The notes under the pieces: model-generated | The model's database searches: none | What the model was told of the DNA's origin: nothing | Seen by the model: the letters and a program-made list of their open reading frames with translations, nothing else | Program-made: the position numbers and the translations under genes | Shown: positions 56,632 through 64,000 of the stretch, in pieces | Layout: each line of letters starts with the position of its first letter | How positions within the stretch are numbered: position 1 is the stretch's first letter | Source of the DNA: Tropicimonas aquimaris | GTDB taxonomy: Bacteria; Pseudomonadota; Alphaproteobacteria; Rhodobacterales; Rhodobacteraceae | Length of the DNA: 64,000 bases | Assembly (NCBI RefSeq): GCF_042676185.1 | Contig: NZ_JBHTJT010000046.1 | Coordinates: 1 to 64,000 of the forward strand | Reading direction: 5' to 3'

Positions 56632-56847
56632 ATGCCAATCGAACGTATCCACGGCTGCACCGGGTGCGAGAACGGCGTGAAGGCCTGCCCGACCGACGTG
56701 CTCAGGATGGACCCGGACACGGGCCTGGCCTTCATCGCGCACCAGGAGGCCTGCCAGATCTGCCACCTCTGCCGGCTCGCCTGCCCGGTGGACGCCATCA
56801 CGCTCACACCCGACAAATTTATCCCGCCCCTGGTTTCCTGGGCCTGA
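56632..56847 (+). CDS. Ferredoxin with two Fe-S motifs, one lacking a canonical cysteine
   Basis: A 71-residue ferredoxin. The second motif is complete (Cys41, 44, 47, 51 in CQICHLCRLACP). The first is C-x2-C-x6-CP (Cys9, 12, 19): the third cysteine of the usual CxxCxxCxxxCP is Gly15. One cluster should therefore have only three cysteine ligands, predicting a [3Fe-4S] cluster or an alternative ligand. No signal peptide of its own. Start ATG 56632, 14 bases after the flavoprotein stop, and 14 bases before the membrane reductase start. It probably passes electrons between the two. Confidence 0.9.
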   Translation: MPIERIHGCTGCENGVKACPTDVLRMDPDTGLAFIAHQEACQICHLCRLACPVDAITLTPDKFIPPLVSWA

Positions 56848-56861
56848 GGGAGCATATCGAC

Positions 56862-58217
56862 ATGACTGACATTTCCATCGCCACGCCCCGCTCTGGCGCC
56901 GTCACCCTCCCCCGCCTGCTGGTGTGGCTCGCTGCGCTGGTGCTGCTGCCCTACGGCCTCGCGCTCAGCCAGGGTCTGGAGATCCGCAACGTCTACACCG
57001 AGCTTGTCACCGCGCTCTCCGTCGCGGGGCTGGCGGCCATGTTACTGCAATTCGTGCTGGCGGGCCGGATCGGCTGGTTCGTGCGCCGCGCGGGGCTGGA
57101 CCAGTCCATGCTGCTGCACCGCAAGGCCGGACAATGGATCGCGGCGCTGTTCGTCCTGCACCCGTTCCTGATCGTGTTGCCGCGCTTCATCGTGGCGCCG
57201 CAGCTTGCGGCCTCGGACATCTGGCTGACCTTCACCGCGCCCGAGACCGCCACGGGCGTCTACGCGATGGCGTTGATGGCGGTGCTGGTTCTGACCTCGG
57301 TCTTCAAGGACCGCCTGCCGATGAGCTACGAAGCGTGGCGGTTGTCGCACGGTGTCGGATTTGCCGTTGTGGCCGTGCTCGCCACGCTGCACGCCATCAC
57401 CAACGGTCGCCACGGCGTCTACAACCACTGGTACGACGCGATGTGGATCGCGCTCTGCGCCGCGGCCGTCGCCTCGCTGCTCGACACCTACCTGTGGCAC
57501 CCCTACCGGCGCGCGCGGCGCCCTTTCCGCGTGGCCGCCGTCGAGCGGGCCAGCGCCCGGGACACGCTGCTGACCATCGAGAAGGACGGCGATTTTCCGT
57601 TCGATTTCAGGGCAGGCCAGTTCGCCTGGATCAACACCAGCGGCCATGCGGGTAATCTGACGGAGCACCCGTTATCGATCGCTTCCACCCCACGGGACCT
57701 GCCGCGGCTTTCCTTCGTGGTCCGCAATCTCGGCGACTACACCTCGGACCTGGCCAGACTCGCACCCGGGCAGAGGGTCTATCTCGACAGGCCCTTCGGT
57801 GACTTCACGCTGGAGAATGCCGCGTCGCAGGACATCGTGCTGATCGCCGGCGGCGTCGGGATCGGCCCGATCCTCGGCCTGCTCCGCGCGTTGCGGGACC
57901 AGGGCTGCACGCGGCGGGTTCGGCTGATCTACGGCAGCCGCAATCCCGAAGACGTGGTGGCGCGGGACGAGATCGCCGCCGCCGAGGCGCAGATGGCCGA
58001 CTTCAAGGCGACGCTGGTGCTCGAGAACGCCGGCGACAGCGCCGAGCGCGGCCTCATCGACCGGATGGTCCTTTCCCGCAAACTCGACGCCGACCAGATC
58101 GCCAAGGCCGCCTTCTACGTCTGCGGCCCGCCCCAGATGACGCGCCTTGTCGTCCGCACACTGAAATCGCTCGGCGTGCCCCGTCGGCATATCCGTTTCG
58201 AGCAACTGGCGTTCTAG
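56862..58217 (+). CDS. Ferric-reductase-like membrane flavocytochrome with FAD/NAD(P) domain
   Basis: A 451-residue protein. The N-terminal 225 residues carry six to seven helices with histidines placed to bind b hemes (LLHRKAGQWIAALFVLHPFLIV, WRLSHGVGFAVVAVLATLHAI). Residues 230-451 form an FNR-type module (FRAGQFAWINTSG, HPLSIASTP, VLIAGGVGIGPILGLL, AFYVCGPPQM). It resembles NADPH-oxidase/ferric-reductase type enzymes that carry electrons from cytoplasmic NAD(P)H across the membrane. Start ATG 56862, 14 bases after the ferredoxin stop. It would feed the ferredoxin and Tat-type flavoprotein encoded upstream. Confidence 0.88.
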   Translation: MTDISIATPRSGAVTLPRLLVWLAALVLLPYGLALSQGLEIRNVYTELVTALSVAGLAAMLLQFVLAGRIGWFVRRAGLDQSMLLHRKAGQWIAALFVLHPFLIVLPRFIVAPQLAASDIWLTFTAPETATGVYAMALMAVLVLTSVFKDRLPMSYEAWRLSHGVGFAVVAVLATLHAITNGRHGVYNHWYDAMWIALCAAAVASLLDTYLWHPYRRARRPFRVAAVERASARDTLLTIEKDGDFPFDFRAGQFAWINTSGHAGNLTEHPLSIASTPRDLPRLSFVVRNLGDYTSDLARLAPGQRVYLDRPFGDFTLENAASQDIVLIAGGVGIGPILGLLRALRDQGCTRRVRLIYGSRNPEDVVARDEIAAAEAQMADFKATLVLENAGDSAERGLIDRMVLSRKLDADQIAKAAFYVCGPPQMTRLVVRTLKSLGVPRRHIRFEQLAF

Positions 58218-58246
58218 GCGGCATTCCCGTGCAGGAGACACAGATC

Positions 58247-59452
58247 ATGAAAACCGAGCAGCCGCTGCTGGGCCGCAGGGGAATGTTGTTTCTCCTGATC
58301 ATCCTCGCGGCTTTTCCGCCCATGACGATGGACCTCTACCTGCCGGCCCTGCCGCAGCTTGTGGAGGCCTTCCAGACCAGCCGCGGCACCGTCAACCTGA
58401 CGCTGGGCGCCTACATGGTCGCCTATGCCTGCGGGATGCTGTTCTGGGGGCCTCTCAGCGAGAAATACGGCCGCAAGCCGATCCTGCTGATCGGGCTCGC
58501 GCTCTATATCCTGGCCTGTCTCGGCTGCGTGCTCTCGACCGGCATCGAGGGCCTGATCGCTTTCCGGACCTTGCAGGGGATCGGCGGCGGCGCGGTGACG
58601 GTGGTGCAGACGTCCATCGTCAAGGATCTCTATGACGGCAGGGAGCGGGAACGGATCATGGCAACGGTGATGTCGCTGGTGATCATCGCCCCGATGATCG
58701 CGCCCGTGCTCGGGGCCTTCCTGCTCAGGATCGCCTCCTGGCAGGCGTTGTTCCTGGTGCTGGCATTGTTCGGCGGCTGCGCGGCGGTGCTGGTGACGCT
58801 GTTCCGGGAGACGCTGGAGAAGAGGTACGACGGCTCCATGCTGACGTCCTGGGCGCGGCTGGGCACGGTGATGCGCAACCCGCGCTTCGCCTGCCTGCTG
58901 CTGATCTTCGGCCTCGCGCCGATGTGCCTGATGTCCTTCATCGGCAGCGCCGCCGATGTCTACATCGGTAATTTCGGGATGTCGGAGCAGGCCTTCAGCC
59001 TGATCTTCGCCTTCAACGCCGCCTGCGCCCTTGCCGGCCCGACGCTCTACATGCGCCTGTCGCGAACCATCCCGGTTCAGACCCTGATCCTCGCAGCCTT
59101 TTCGGTTGTGGTGCTCGGCGGGACGATGATCGCCCTGATCGGCCCCCTCTCGCCCTTCCTGTTCGCCGGGGTGGCAGCGGTCTCGACCGTCGCGGTGATC
59201 CTGTTGCGGGTGCCGGGCGCGAACCTGATGCTCGAACAGCAGCAGCGGGACACCGGATCGGCGGCCGCTCTGATCAATTTCGTCACGATAATGCTGGGCG
59301 CTGGCGGGGTCCAGATTGTCGCCGCCCATTCCGACGACCTGATCCAGACGCTCGGAACGCTGTTCATCACGATCGGGACGGTCTGCGCAATCCTCTGGCT
59401 CGCGGTCCGAAACCGGCCCTTTGTCGCCGAGAAGGTCACGCGGCCCGGCTGA
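58247..59452 (+). CDS. Bcr/CflA-family multidrug MFS exporter
   Basis: A 401-residue 12-helix MFS protein. Subfamily marks are LIILAAFPPMTMDLYLPALPQL in helix 1, GAYMVAYACGMLFWGPLSEKYGRKPILLIGL (helices 2-3 and loop) and FRTLQGIGGGAVTVVQTSIVKDLYDGRER. Bcr/CflA proteins export drugs and metabolites such as sulfonamides and cysteine-like compounds. Start ATG 58247 has CAGGAGA upstream. It is 29 bases after the flavocytochrome stop and may be cotranscribed with the redox unit, though a functional link is not evident. Confidence 0.9.
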   Translation: MKTEQPLLGRRGMLFLLIILAAFPPMTMDLYLPALPQLVEAFQTSRGTVNLTLGAYMVAYACGMLFWGPLSEKYGRKPILLIGLALYILACLGCVLSTGIEGLIAFRTLQGIGGGAVTVVQTSIVKDLYDGRERERIMATVMSLVIIAPMIAPVLGAFLLRIASWQALFLVLALFGGCAAVLVTLFRETLEKRYDGSMLTSWARLGTVMRNPRFACLLLIFGLAPMCLMSFIGSAADVYIGNFGMSEQAFSLIFAFNAACALAGPTLYMRLSRTIPVQTLILAAFSVVVLGGTMIALIGPLSPFLFAGVAAVSTVAVILLRVPGANLMLEQQQRDTGSAAALINFVTIMLGAGGVQIVAAHSDDLIQTLGTLFITIGTVCAILWLAVRNRPFVAEKVTRPG

Positions 59453-59583
59453 CAGTGATTGGGCCTTGCCCGATGGCCGGTTCAGCCCCTCTCGCCCGCA
59501 GGATGCGGAAAGCCGCTCATGTCCGGGGCTTATGGACAGACTTGCCAATTCCGCTGGCCATCAAATCCGGTTAGGTCGTCCAA

Positions 59584-62097
59584 ATGGATATCGTTCTGGT
59601 CACCACCGTCATCGCGTCGCTCTTCTTCGTCATCGGCGCGGCCGAGCCGCTCGCGGCGCGGTTGCGGCTGCCCTACAGCGTGATCCTGGCCGTGCTCGGG
59701 GTCCTGATCGGGGTCGGCGCGACCTTCTTTTTGCGGACCGAGTTGACCGATGCGCTGAACCCGGTCGCCGAGGCGATCCTCGGGCTGCCGATCCGGTCCA
59801 ACGTGTTCCTTTACGTGTTCCTGCCGACGCTGATCTTTTAGGCGACCATCGAGATGGACATCCGCCGGATGGTCGACGACTGGGTGCCCATCCTCGTGCT
59901 GGCGGTGGTCGCTGTCGTCGTGGCGACGCTGGGGGTCGGCTATGCGCTCTCCTGGACAAGCACGATCCCGCTGGCGGCCTGCCTGCTGATCGGCTCCATC
60001 GTCTCCACCACGGACCCGTCGGCGGTCGTCTCGATCTTCCGGTCGCTCTCCGCCCCCCGTCGGCTGGCGCGGATCATCGAGGGCGAAAGCCTGCTGAACG
60101 ACGCCGCCGCGATCGCGCTGTTCGGCCTGTTCATGGGCTTCGTGATGCTCGGGATGCCGGATCCAGATCTCGGCGATGCGCTCACGCAGTTTCCGATGCT
60201 GATCGTGGGCGGCGCCGTCACCGGCTGGATCGCGGCGCGCTTTGCCGTCTGGCTGATGTCGCTGTTCGGCCGTCACGAGCTGGCGCAAATCTCGCTCTCC
60301 GTCGCCCTGCCCTACCTGGCCTATATCGGCGCCGAACAGATCGTCGGCGCCTCGGGCGTGATCGCGGTGGTCGCGGCGGGCCTGACGCTCAACCTGACCG
60401 GCCCCGGCCGCCTGCCCCCGCAATCCTGGACCAACCTGCGCGAGCTCTGGGCGGTGCTGGCCCATTGGGCGGGGGCGCTGATCTTTATTCTCGCCGCCCT
60501 GCTCATCCCGCGCCTGCTGGAAGAGGTCCGGGCGGCCGATTTCGTGCTGGTGGGCGTGGTGATCGTCGCCGCCATTGCAGCACGGGCGGTGATCCTGTTC
60601 GGGCTGCTGCCGCTGCTGACCCTGCTTCGCGCGTCGCCCGCGGTGGAGCGCCCCTACCGCGTCGCGATCCTGTGGGGCGGGCTCCGGGGCGCGGTGACCC
60701 TCGCCCTGGCGCTGGCCGTAACCGAAAGCATCCTCGTCCCGGTCGAGATCAAGCGGCTGGTCGGCATCCTGGCCACCGGCTTCACGCTCTTCACGCTGAT
60801 CGTGCAGGGCACCACGCTGCGTTCGGTGATCGGGTGGCTCGGGCTGGACCGGCTGTCGCCGATCGACGAGGCGCTGTCGCGGCAGGTGGTCGCCGTGGCG
60901 CTGCAGACGGTGCGCGAGGACGTGGCGCGCAGCACAGAGAACTACGACCTCGCCCACGACATCGTGCGCTCCGAGGCCATCCGCTTCGGCGAACGGCTGG
61001 ACGCGGCGGTCAAGACGGCAGAGGAAAGCGCCGACATCCTGGACCGCGACCGCATCACCCTGGGGCTGATCGCGCTGGCCGGCCACGAGCGTGACACGAT
61101 CCTCGCCCGCATGCGGGAACGGACGATCTCGGCACGGATGGCCGAGCAGGTGCTCGCGAATGCCGACCAGCTGATCGAGGGCGCGCACAGCGGCGGCCGG
61201 AGCGGCTACCAGCGCGCCGCGCGCAAGAGCGTCGCCTATGGCACGGTGTTCCGGGCCGCGGTCATCCAGCACAGCCGCCTCGGTCTTTCCGGCCCGCTCG
61301 CGCGGATGACGGCCGACCGGTTCGAACTGCTGCTGTCTCAGCGCCTGATCCTGCGCGACCTCGGCACCTTCATCGAGGGCCGCATCCGCCGGATCCACGG
61401 GCGCCGGGTTGCCGACCTGCTTCGCGAGTTGCTGGCGCGCCGGATCGAGGCGGTGGAGACGGCGCTGGAAGGGCTGCGCCTGCAATACCCCGGCTATGCC
61501 GAAGAACTGGAACGCCGCTTCATCCGTCGCACGGCGCTGCGGCTAGAGGAACGCGAATACGCCGCCATGCGGGAGGACGGGCTGATCGGGGCCGAGGTCT
61601 ACACAGCCCTGATGCAAGACGTCGCCACCCGCCGAGCTGCGGCTGAGGAGCGCCCGCGGCTCGACATCGCGCTGCAGAGGATCGAGCTTGTGCGGCAGTT
61701 CCCGCTCTTCACAGATCTCAAGGAATCCACGCTCAAGCGTCTCGGCCGTGCGCTCAAGACGCGCTACGTCAACGCCGGTGAGGTCCTTTTCCGCAAGTCC
61801 ACGCCGGCGAAGAGCGTCTATTTCATCGCCTCCGGCGCGGTGGAGCTGGAAATGGCCGGCCAGACATGGCGGCTCGGACGCGGCGAGATGTTCGGCCAGA
61901 TGTCGATCCTCATGCGCAAGGCGCATCGCGCCGATGTGCGGGCCATCGCGCCCTCGACCCTGCTCGTGCTGGACGAGGCACGCTTCCGCCGCCTGCTCAA
62001 CCGGAGCGCCGCCCTGCGGGAGGCGGTGCGCGCCAGCGCCGAGAAACGCGGGATCGATCCTGACACTTTGCTGATGGACGACGTCGGCGAAGCCTGA
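59584..62097 (+). pseudogene. Na+/H+ antiporter (NhaP/CPA1 type) with cyclic-nucleotide-binding-like domain, interrupted by an in-frame amber codon
   Basis: The reading frame is intact for 837 codons except for TAG at 59839-59841 (codon 86). Before it: MDIVLVTTVIASLFF, LRLPYSVILAVLGVLIG, NVFLYVFLPTLIF. Directly after it, in the same frame: ATIEMDIRRMVDDWVPIL, and CPA1 marks STTDPSAVVSIFRSLSAP, EGESLLNDAAAIALF and WGGLRGAVTLALAL. A C-terminal cNMP-type domain (FPLFTDLKESTLKRLGRAL, FRKSTPAKSVYFIASGAVELE) is near residues 690-810. At the TAG the family usually has Glu or Gln, one base change away. A restart at ATG 59854 would lack the first two to three helices. It could be a recent nonsense mutation, a sequencing error, or readthrough. 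Confidence 0.85.
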
Positions 62098-62203
62098 CCA
62101 AGGTGGCGCAAGCGGTTGCGGGCGGACGACAAATCCGTAAGTCTGCGGCCTCCGGCCGGGCGTTTCGTCCGGGCGCTGCAACGTCGGGGACGGAGACCCT
62201 TTC

Positions 62204-62890
62204 ATGCCAGAGATCGATCTGGTCATTTTCGACTGTGACGGTGTCCTGATCGACAGCGAGCTGATTTCGGCACGAATGCTGGTCGCCGAACTTGCGGTCT
62301 GGGGCATCGATGTGGACATCGACTATGTACGCCGTCATTTCCTCGGCCGCAGCTATCCCGTCGTGCTCCAGCAGATCCGCAAGGAGTTCGGACTCGCACT
62401 GCCCGACAGGTTCGAGGCCGAGTATCGGCAGCGCCTGCTCGAGGCGTTTCGACGCGAGTTGCGGATCATCCCCGGAGTGCGCGACGTGCTCGTCTCGCTC
62501 GCCACGCCCTTCTGCCTCGCGACCAGTTCCAGCCCGGCACGGCTGGCGATGTCGCTCGATCTTGTCGGCCTGACCGAGACCTTCGCGGGCCGGGCGTTCA
62601 CCGCGTCGCAGGTCGCGAACGGAAAACCCGCGCCGGATCTGTTTCTCTTTGCCGCCAGGCAGATGGGGGCAAGTCCGGAACGTTGCCTGGTGATCGAAGA
62701 CAGCATGAACGGGGTGCGCGCGGGGCTCGCCGCGGGCATGCAGGTCTGGCAATTCCTGGGAGGCAGCCACATGCAGGACATCCCCCCGCAGCCCACCGCA
62801 AACGGGGCCGCGCCGCACAGGACATTTGCATCTTTTGCCGATTTCTATCACCCTGTTCCGCATCTCAAGTCCGATGGGGTCACCCCATGA
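62204..62890 (+). CDS. HAD-superfamily hydrolase (HAD-IA, beta-phosphoglucomutase-like)
   Basis: A 228-residue phosphatase-type protein. Motif I FDCDGVLIDSE (Asp10, Asp12), motif II ATSSSP, motif III Lys in NGKPAPDLF and motif IV VIEDSMNGVRAG are all present. The group acts on sugar phosphates or as phosphoglucomutase. Its stop overlaps the regulator ATG (ATGA at 62887-62890). Its place in front of a SorC regulator and a sugar-type transporter suggests it removes phosphate from a sugar or polyol phosphate. Confidence 0.9.
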   Translation: MPEIDLVIFDCDGVLIDSELISARMLVAELAVWGIDVDIDYVRRHFLGRSYPVVLQQIRKEFGLALPDRFEAEYRQRLLEAFRRELRIIPGVRDVLVSLATPFCLATSSSPARLAMSLDLVGLTETFAGRAFTASQVANGKPAPDLFLFAARQMGASPERCLVIEDSMNGVRAGLAAGMQVWQFLGGSHMQDIPPQPTANGAAPHRTFASFADFYHPVPHLKSDGVTP

Positions 62891-63849
62891 ACGATCTGAA
62901 GGCCGCCGTTTTCGAGGCAACACCGCTCGATCAGGCCGCCCGTGCGGCCTGGCTCTACTACGTCGGTCAGAAGACCCAGGACCAGATCGCGCAGGAACTC
63001 GGCATCTCGCGTCAGCGCGCCCAGCGTCTCGTTGCGCGCGCCGTTTCGGAAGGGCTGATCCACTTCCATCTCGACCATCGCATCGCGCGTTGCCTTGAGA
63101 TGGAGGCGGAGTTCGTCCGTCGCGGCCTCCGGCTGTGCCGGGTGGCGCCGAGCCTCGGCGAGGGCGCGCAGCCGCTGCATGCGATCGCGCCAATCGCCGC
63201 CGCCGAGATCGAACGGATCCTGAGCGTCGAGGAGCCGCTGATCGTCGCGGTGGGCACCGGGCGCGCCATGCGCGCGGCGGTGGAACAGGTTCCGACGCTA
63301 AACGGCGCACATCACCAGATCGTCTCGCTCAATGGCAATATCTCGCCCGACGGCTCCGCCTCGCATTTCGACGTGCTGATGCGGCTGGCCGACCGGGTGG
63401 GCGCGCGGCAATACCCGATGCCGCTGCCGGTGCTCGCCTCGTCAGAAGACGAACGCGAGCTGTTTCACTCGCTGGGACCGGTACGACGAAACATCGCGAT
63501 GGCACGCAAGGCAAGCGTGACCTTCGTGGGAATCGGCCAGGCCTCCGGCTCCGCTCCGATGCTGAAGGACGGTTTCCTCACGGCAGAAGAGCTCGACGAG
63601 ATTCGAAAGGCAGGCGGAATCGGCGAGATCGCGGGCTGGTATTACGACGAATCGGGAGCCTATCTCGATGCCGGCCCAAACCGCCGCGTGGCCGGAGTCC
63701 GGGTCGATCCGCCCAGCAATGACAAGCTGGTGGTCGGCGTGGCCGGAGGCCTCGAAAAGCTTCCGGCGATCCTTGGCGCAATATCCGGCAGGATCGTCAA
63801 TGGGTTGGTTACCGACGAGCAGACGGCCCAAGCGCTCCTCTCCCAGTAG
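62887..63849 (+). CDS. SorC-family sugar-binding transcriptional regulator
   Basis: A 320-residue regulator. An N-terminal helix-turn-helix is at residues 18-60 (RAAWLYYVGQKTQDQIAQELGISRQRAQRLVARAVSEGLI in family pattern). The remainder is a SorC sugar-phosphate-binding domain (VGTGRAMRAAVEQVP, VSLNGNISPDGSASHFDVLMRLAD, GIGEIAGWYYDESG, VAGVRVDP). It overlaps the HAD gene by four bases and precedes two palindromes (63905-63937) in the promoter of the next operon. The layout resembles polyol (sorbitol/mannitol) utilisation loci of Rhodobacter, where a regulator of this type precedes the transporter. The inducer is not known from sequence. Confidence 0.9.
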   Translation: MNDLKAAVFEATPLDQAARAAWLYYVGQKTQDQIAQELGISRQRAQRLVARAVSEGLIHFHLDHRIARCLEMEAEFVRRGLRLCRVAPSLGEGAQPLHAIAPIAAAEIERILSVEEPLIVAVGTGRAMRAAVEQVPTLNGAHHQIVSLNGNISPDGSASHFDVLMRLADRVGARQYPMPLPVLASSEDERELFHSLGPVRRNIAMARKASVTFVGIGQASGSAPMLKDGFLTAEELDEIRKAGGIGEIAGWYYDESGAYLDAGPNRRVAGVRVDPPSNDKLVVGVAGGLEKLPAILGAISGRIVNGLVTDEQTAQALLSQ

Positions 63850-63904
63850 GCCGCACACAAATCAGGCAGGTTGAGAAACATCTTGACTTAAGGGCGGCCT
63901 TAGA

Positions 63905-63937
63905 TGAGCATTAACTCACTAAATGAGCATATGCTCA
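63905..63937. promoter_or_regulatory. Tandem operators for the SorC-type regulator
   Basis: TGAGCATTAACTCA (63905-63918) and TGAGCATATGCTCA (63924-63937) share TGAG/CTCA arms; the second is a perfect 14-bp palindrome. Centres are 19 bases apart. TTGACT (63883-63888) upstream is a good -35 element, placing the first site over the -10 region and the second just downstream, which suits repression. The gene they control begins at 63955. Confidence 0.75.
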
Positions 63938-63954
63938 CATTTGGGAGGAAACCA

Positions 63955-64000
63955 ATGCGACTGAAGGCACACGCCCTTTTCATGGGCGCTTGTGCGGTGG
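63955..64000 (+). CDS. Start of a secreted protein, probably a sugar ABC transporter binding protein (partial)
   Basis: ATG 63955 has a perfect GGGAGGA seven bases upstream. The visible 15 codons read MRLKAHALFMGACAV, the beginning of a signal peptide, and run off the window. Preceded by a SorC-type regulator with two operators, the gene is most likely the binding protein of a sugar or polyol ABC transporter. Only the signal peptide and the position support this. Confidence 0.5.
   Translation, partial: MRLKAHALFMGACAV

Noticed and set aside
1..64000. CRISPR arrays, rRNA genes, complete tRNA genes, insertion sequences with terminal repeats
   Set aside because: Scanned for repeated spacers, rRNA-like blocks and transposase genes; none seen. 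The only tRNA-like sequence is the 3' fragment at 4055-4100.

Overview
The window looks like a chromosomal segment of a Rhodobacteraceae-type alphaproteobacterium (Roseobacter/Paracoccaceae relatives). The evidence is high GC, dense GC-rich codon use, many ATGA start/stop overlaps, a giant (about 1600-residue) NAD-glutamate dehydrogenase, the N-acetylglutaminylglutamine amide (NAGGN) osmolyte genes, an HpsN-type sulfopropanediol dehydrogenase, and many binding-protein-dependent uptake systems (two ABC peptide/polyamine types, a TRAP system, and the start of a sugar-type ABC system). The genus cannot be fixed from sequence reading alone.

Layout. 1-4100: the right end of an integrative island. 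It has a truncated AraC regulator, decayed remnants of a DUF3987 protein and a thermonuclease, a divergent pair of ribbon-helix-helix regulators with shared operators, two small unknown proteins, an excisionase-like protein and a tyrosine recombinase, and it ends in a 46-base 3' fragment of a tRNA gene (best read as tRNA-Pro). 4254-9535: surface glycan genes (acyltransferase, two GT2 glycosyltransferases, divergent ABC exporter). 9591-18863: MFS exporter, hpsN-like dehydrogenase, NAD-glutamate dehydrogenase, outer-membrane protein. 19000-21697: operon of renalase-like oxidoreductase, photolyase-like flavoprotein and DUF2256 protein, with a hairpin over the first ribosome binding site. 21824-35667: the NAGGN locus (ngg, asnO and the M42 peptidase), split by an amide/peptide catabolic cluster (DUF1028 protein, AllC/HyuC-like amidohydrolase, acetamidase/formamidase, oligopeptide ABC transporter, FadR-type regulator).

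35926-44671: DeoR regulator, a kinase plus a class-III PLP enzyme that resembles phospho-lyases, a polyamine-type ABC transporter, a short-chain dehydrogenase and a cysteine hydrolase. This is a coherent but unassigned amine/amino-alcohol catabolic cluster, with a long palindrome in its divergent promoter. 44696-52271: uronide-type saccharide catabolism (DUF2264 protein, LacI regulator, GH88 hydrolase, TRAP binding protein and a fused TRAP permease), with two LacI-like operators in the divergent promoter. 52378-58217: DMT exporter, membrane-anchored AraC regulator, and a three-gene redox unit (Tat-signal flavoprotein, 2x[Fe-S] ferredoxin lacking one canonical cysteine, ferric-reductase-like membrane flavocytochrome). 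58247-64000: Bcr/CflA exporter, an NhaP-type antiporter interrupted by one in-frame amber codon, then a HAD hydrolase and SorC regulator in front of a sugar binding protein that runs off the end and has two tandem operator palindromes.

From 28 kb onward the main theme is a series of self-contained nutrient-uptake cassettes. Each has its own regulator (FadR, DeoR, LacI, SorC), recognisable operators in a divergent or upstream promoter, and matching catabolic enzymes. Three of the binding-protein genes are followed by a strong GC-rich stem-loop before the permease or ATPase gene.
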